From NCBI GenBank assembly GCA_964560325.1, contig CAZLLV010000093.1:1-6857 (forward strand): DNA of 6,857 nucleotides, written 5' to 3'. This DNA is from CAZLLV01 sp964560325 (GTDB taxonomy: Bacteria; Acidobacteriota; Thermoanaerobaculia; Multivoradales; DATKCC01). Numbering within the stretch: the first letter of the stretch is position 1; each line of letters opens with the position of its first letter. The notes beneath the pieces were generated by a model. That model saw only the letters and a program-made list of their open reading frames with translations, was not told where the DNA came from and did no database searches. The translations under genes were made by a program, and so were the position numbers. Shown piece after piece: positions 5,561 through 6,857 of the stretch.

Positions 5561-6857
5561 CCGCCGGGTCCGGCGTCCCTCTCCGCCGTGCCGCCGGGGG
5601 GCCGCCGCGCTCCTGGCGCCGTGGCTCCTGCCGCTGATCCTCGTCCTCGCCGCGCCGCCCGCCGCCGCGCAGGCCGCGCCGGAGGGGGCGCCGACGATCC
5701 TCTCCTCGCAACAGGCACGCTACTCCCTCTGGCGGTTGCAGGAGGGGTGGCTCCAGTGGACGCCGGCCCTGGTCAGCGGCGACGAGGAGCAGGCGCGCGA
5801 GGTGATCGGGAGTCTCGAGGAGATCGTCCGGCGGCTCGGGATGCGGGGCGTGCCCGACCTCGCGGCCGGAGCGCTGGTCCAGGCGGTCGACGCCGCGCGC
5901 GAGGGCGAGAGGGAGCAGGCCGCCCTCGCCCTCGAAGCGGCGGAGCGGCTGGCGCCCGGGCGGCCGGAGACCGCGTTCGCGGCCGCCGAGGTCGCCCGCC
6001 TGTCCGGCGACTGGTCCGGGATGGTGCTCGCCGAGGCGCGTGGGTACGCACGGCTTCCGCGGACGGTGCTCGAGCGCCGCCTGGCCTCCTACGACCTGGC
6101 GCTCTGGGCGATCGCCAGCCTCCTCCTGGCGGCGGCCCTCTTCGTGATCTTGGCGATGGCCGTGCGGGGCCGGTCGGTGGGGCGAGACCTGGGGCGCGCG
6201 CTCGGCGGCCGGTTCCGCCGGCTCGGCGCCCCCGGGCTGACGCTCCTGGTCGCGCTGGCCCTGCTCTGGCCGCTCGCCCTGCCGGCGGGGCCGCTCTGGC
6301 TCGTCCTCTACTGGTCGTTCCTGCTCTGGGGGTACGCGGGAGCGAGGGAGCGCGCGGTCCTCGTCTTCGGCTGGGTGGCGCTCGCCGCGGCGCCGACCCT
6401 GGTGGCGGAGATCGACGAACGGGTCGCCGTCGCCCTGTCGCCGCCGGTGCAGGCGATGGAGAGCGTGGCGCGGGGCGATCTCTACGGCGGGCTGTTCACC
6501 GATCTCGGGGTCCTGCCGGCGACCCTCCCGGGCGACCCCGCCGTCGACCACTTCCTCGCCGACGTGCACCTTCGCCTGGGTCAGTGGGAGGAGGCGCGGC
6601 GCCACTACGAGCGGGTGCTCGAGACGGAGCCGGAGAACGTTCCGGCGCTCGTCAACCTCGGCGCCTACTACTACTACCGCGACGACCTCGGCGACGCGGT
6701 CGACTCCCTGCGCCGGGCGGTCGCGGTCGAGGGCGCGGGGCGGGCGGAGCGGGCCGCCGCCTGGTTCGACCTGTCGCAGGCCTACACCGACTCGAACCTG
6801 TTCGACGCGCAGCGGGAGGCGTTCGCCCAGGCGCGCCGGATCGACGACGCGCTGGTG
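5541..6857 (+). CDS. TPR-repeat membrane protein, 3' end beyond the right edge
   Basis: A frame of 439 codons is open from the ATG at 5541 to the window end. Residues 1-19 are Arg-rich, followed by a hydrophobic segment (20-43) ending PPAAAQA, a Sec-type signal or anchor with possible cleavage near residue 43-45. Residues 55-180 form an alanine-rich helical region resembling degenerate TPRs (LAPGRPETAFAAAEVARLSGDW). Transmembrane helices follow at about 186-208, 232-248, 250-267 and 272-289. The C-terminal part carries TPR-like units near 333-366 (FLADVHLRLGQWEEARRHYE), 367-400 and 402-435; more may lie beyond the edge. By the usual topology rules both TPR regions could face the periplasm, though that is inference. 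I do not recognise a named family. The ATG lies 20 nt inside the DUF1844 gene, so the two are probably co-expressed. TPRs suggest a scaffold or envelope-assembly role; no catalytic motif is visible. Confidence 0.85.
   Translation, partial: MSRSAGDRRVRRPSPPCRRGAAALLAPWLLPLILVLAAPPAAAQAAPEGAPTILSSQQARYSLWRLQEGWLQWTPALVSGDEEQAREVIGSLEEIVRRLGMRGVPDLAAGALVQAVDAAREGEREQAALALEAAERLAPGRPETAFAAAEVARLSGDWSGMVLAEARGYARLPRTVLERRLASYDLALWAIASLLLAAALFVILAMAVRGRSVGRDLGRALGGRFRRLGAPGLTLLVALALLWPLALPAGPLWLVLYWSFLLWGYAGARERAVLVFGWVALAAAPTLVAEIDERVAVALSPPVQAMESVARGDLYGGLFTDLGVLPATLPGDPAVDHFLADVHLRLGQWEEARRHYERVLETEPENVPALVNLGAYYYYRDDLGDAVDSLRRAVAVEGAGRAERAAAWFDLSQAYTDSNLFDAQREAFAQARRIDDALV

Noticed and set aside
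5109..6605. A 498-codon open frame on the minus strand
   Set aside because: It covers both the DUF1844 gene and the TPR gene in antisense and encodes Arg/Pro/Glu-rich low-complexity sequence. The plus-strand genes have recognisable motifs and a signal peptide.

Overview
The window is very GC-rich (roughly 70% or more over most of its length), with densely packed genes, short intergenic gaps and frequent GTG or TTG starts. A YbbA/YbbP/TesA set, a tandem-domain MazG, a DUF1844 protein and a lipoprotein signal together suggest a diderm, high-GC bacterium. Acidobacteriota or a myxobacteria-like lineage is my best guess; no rRNA or other phylogenetic marker is present to prove it.

Layout from left to right. 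Positions 1-1976 (minus) hold most of a YbbP-type ABC transporter permease whose 3' end lies beyond the left edge. It overlaps by 4 nt the YbbA-type ATPase at 1973-2650 (minus). A 121-bp, extremely G-skewed divergent region (2651-2771) separates ybbA from a TesA-type SGNH hydrolase at 2772-3485 (plus), predicted here to be a lipoprotein. This reproduces the divergent tesA / ybbA-ybbP arrangement known from E. coli. tesA converges on a toxin-antitoxin pair across a 45-bp gap that holds a small hairpin. The pair is a PIN-domain VapC toxin (3531-3923, minus) and its Phd/YefM-type antitoxin (3920-4162, minus). They follow a MazG nucleotide pyrophosphohydrolase (4196-4999, minus) in the same direction, 33 bp downstream of it. 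An imperfect inverted repeat plus an extra half-site spans the mazG stop and the antitoxin start and is the best operator candidate in the window.

On the other side of a 51-bp divergent gap, a DUF1844 protein (5051-5560, plus) overlaps a secreted or membrane TPR protein (5541-6857, plus) that runs off the right edge.

Functionally the left block is an envelope lipid/ester module: a MacB-like ABC machine that probably works with the TesA hydrolase. The centre couples a nucleotide house-cleaning enzyme with a vapBC-like module of visibly lower GC, probably a later insertion. The right block is an uncharacterised pair, a small DUF1844 protein and a TPR membrane protein. I see no RNA gene, CRISPR array or insertion sequence. 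The more unusual signals are the in-frame repeat array inside the permease, the G-tract-rich divergent promoter, and the operator-like repeat bridging mazG and the antitoxin.
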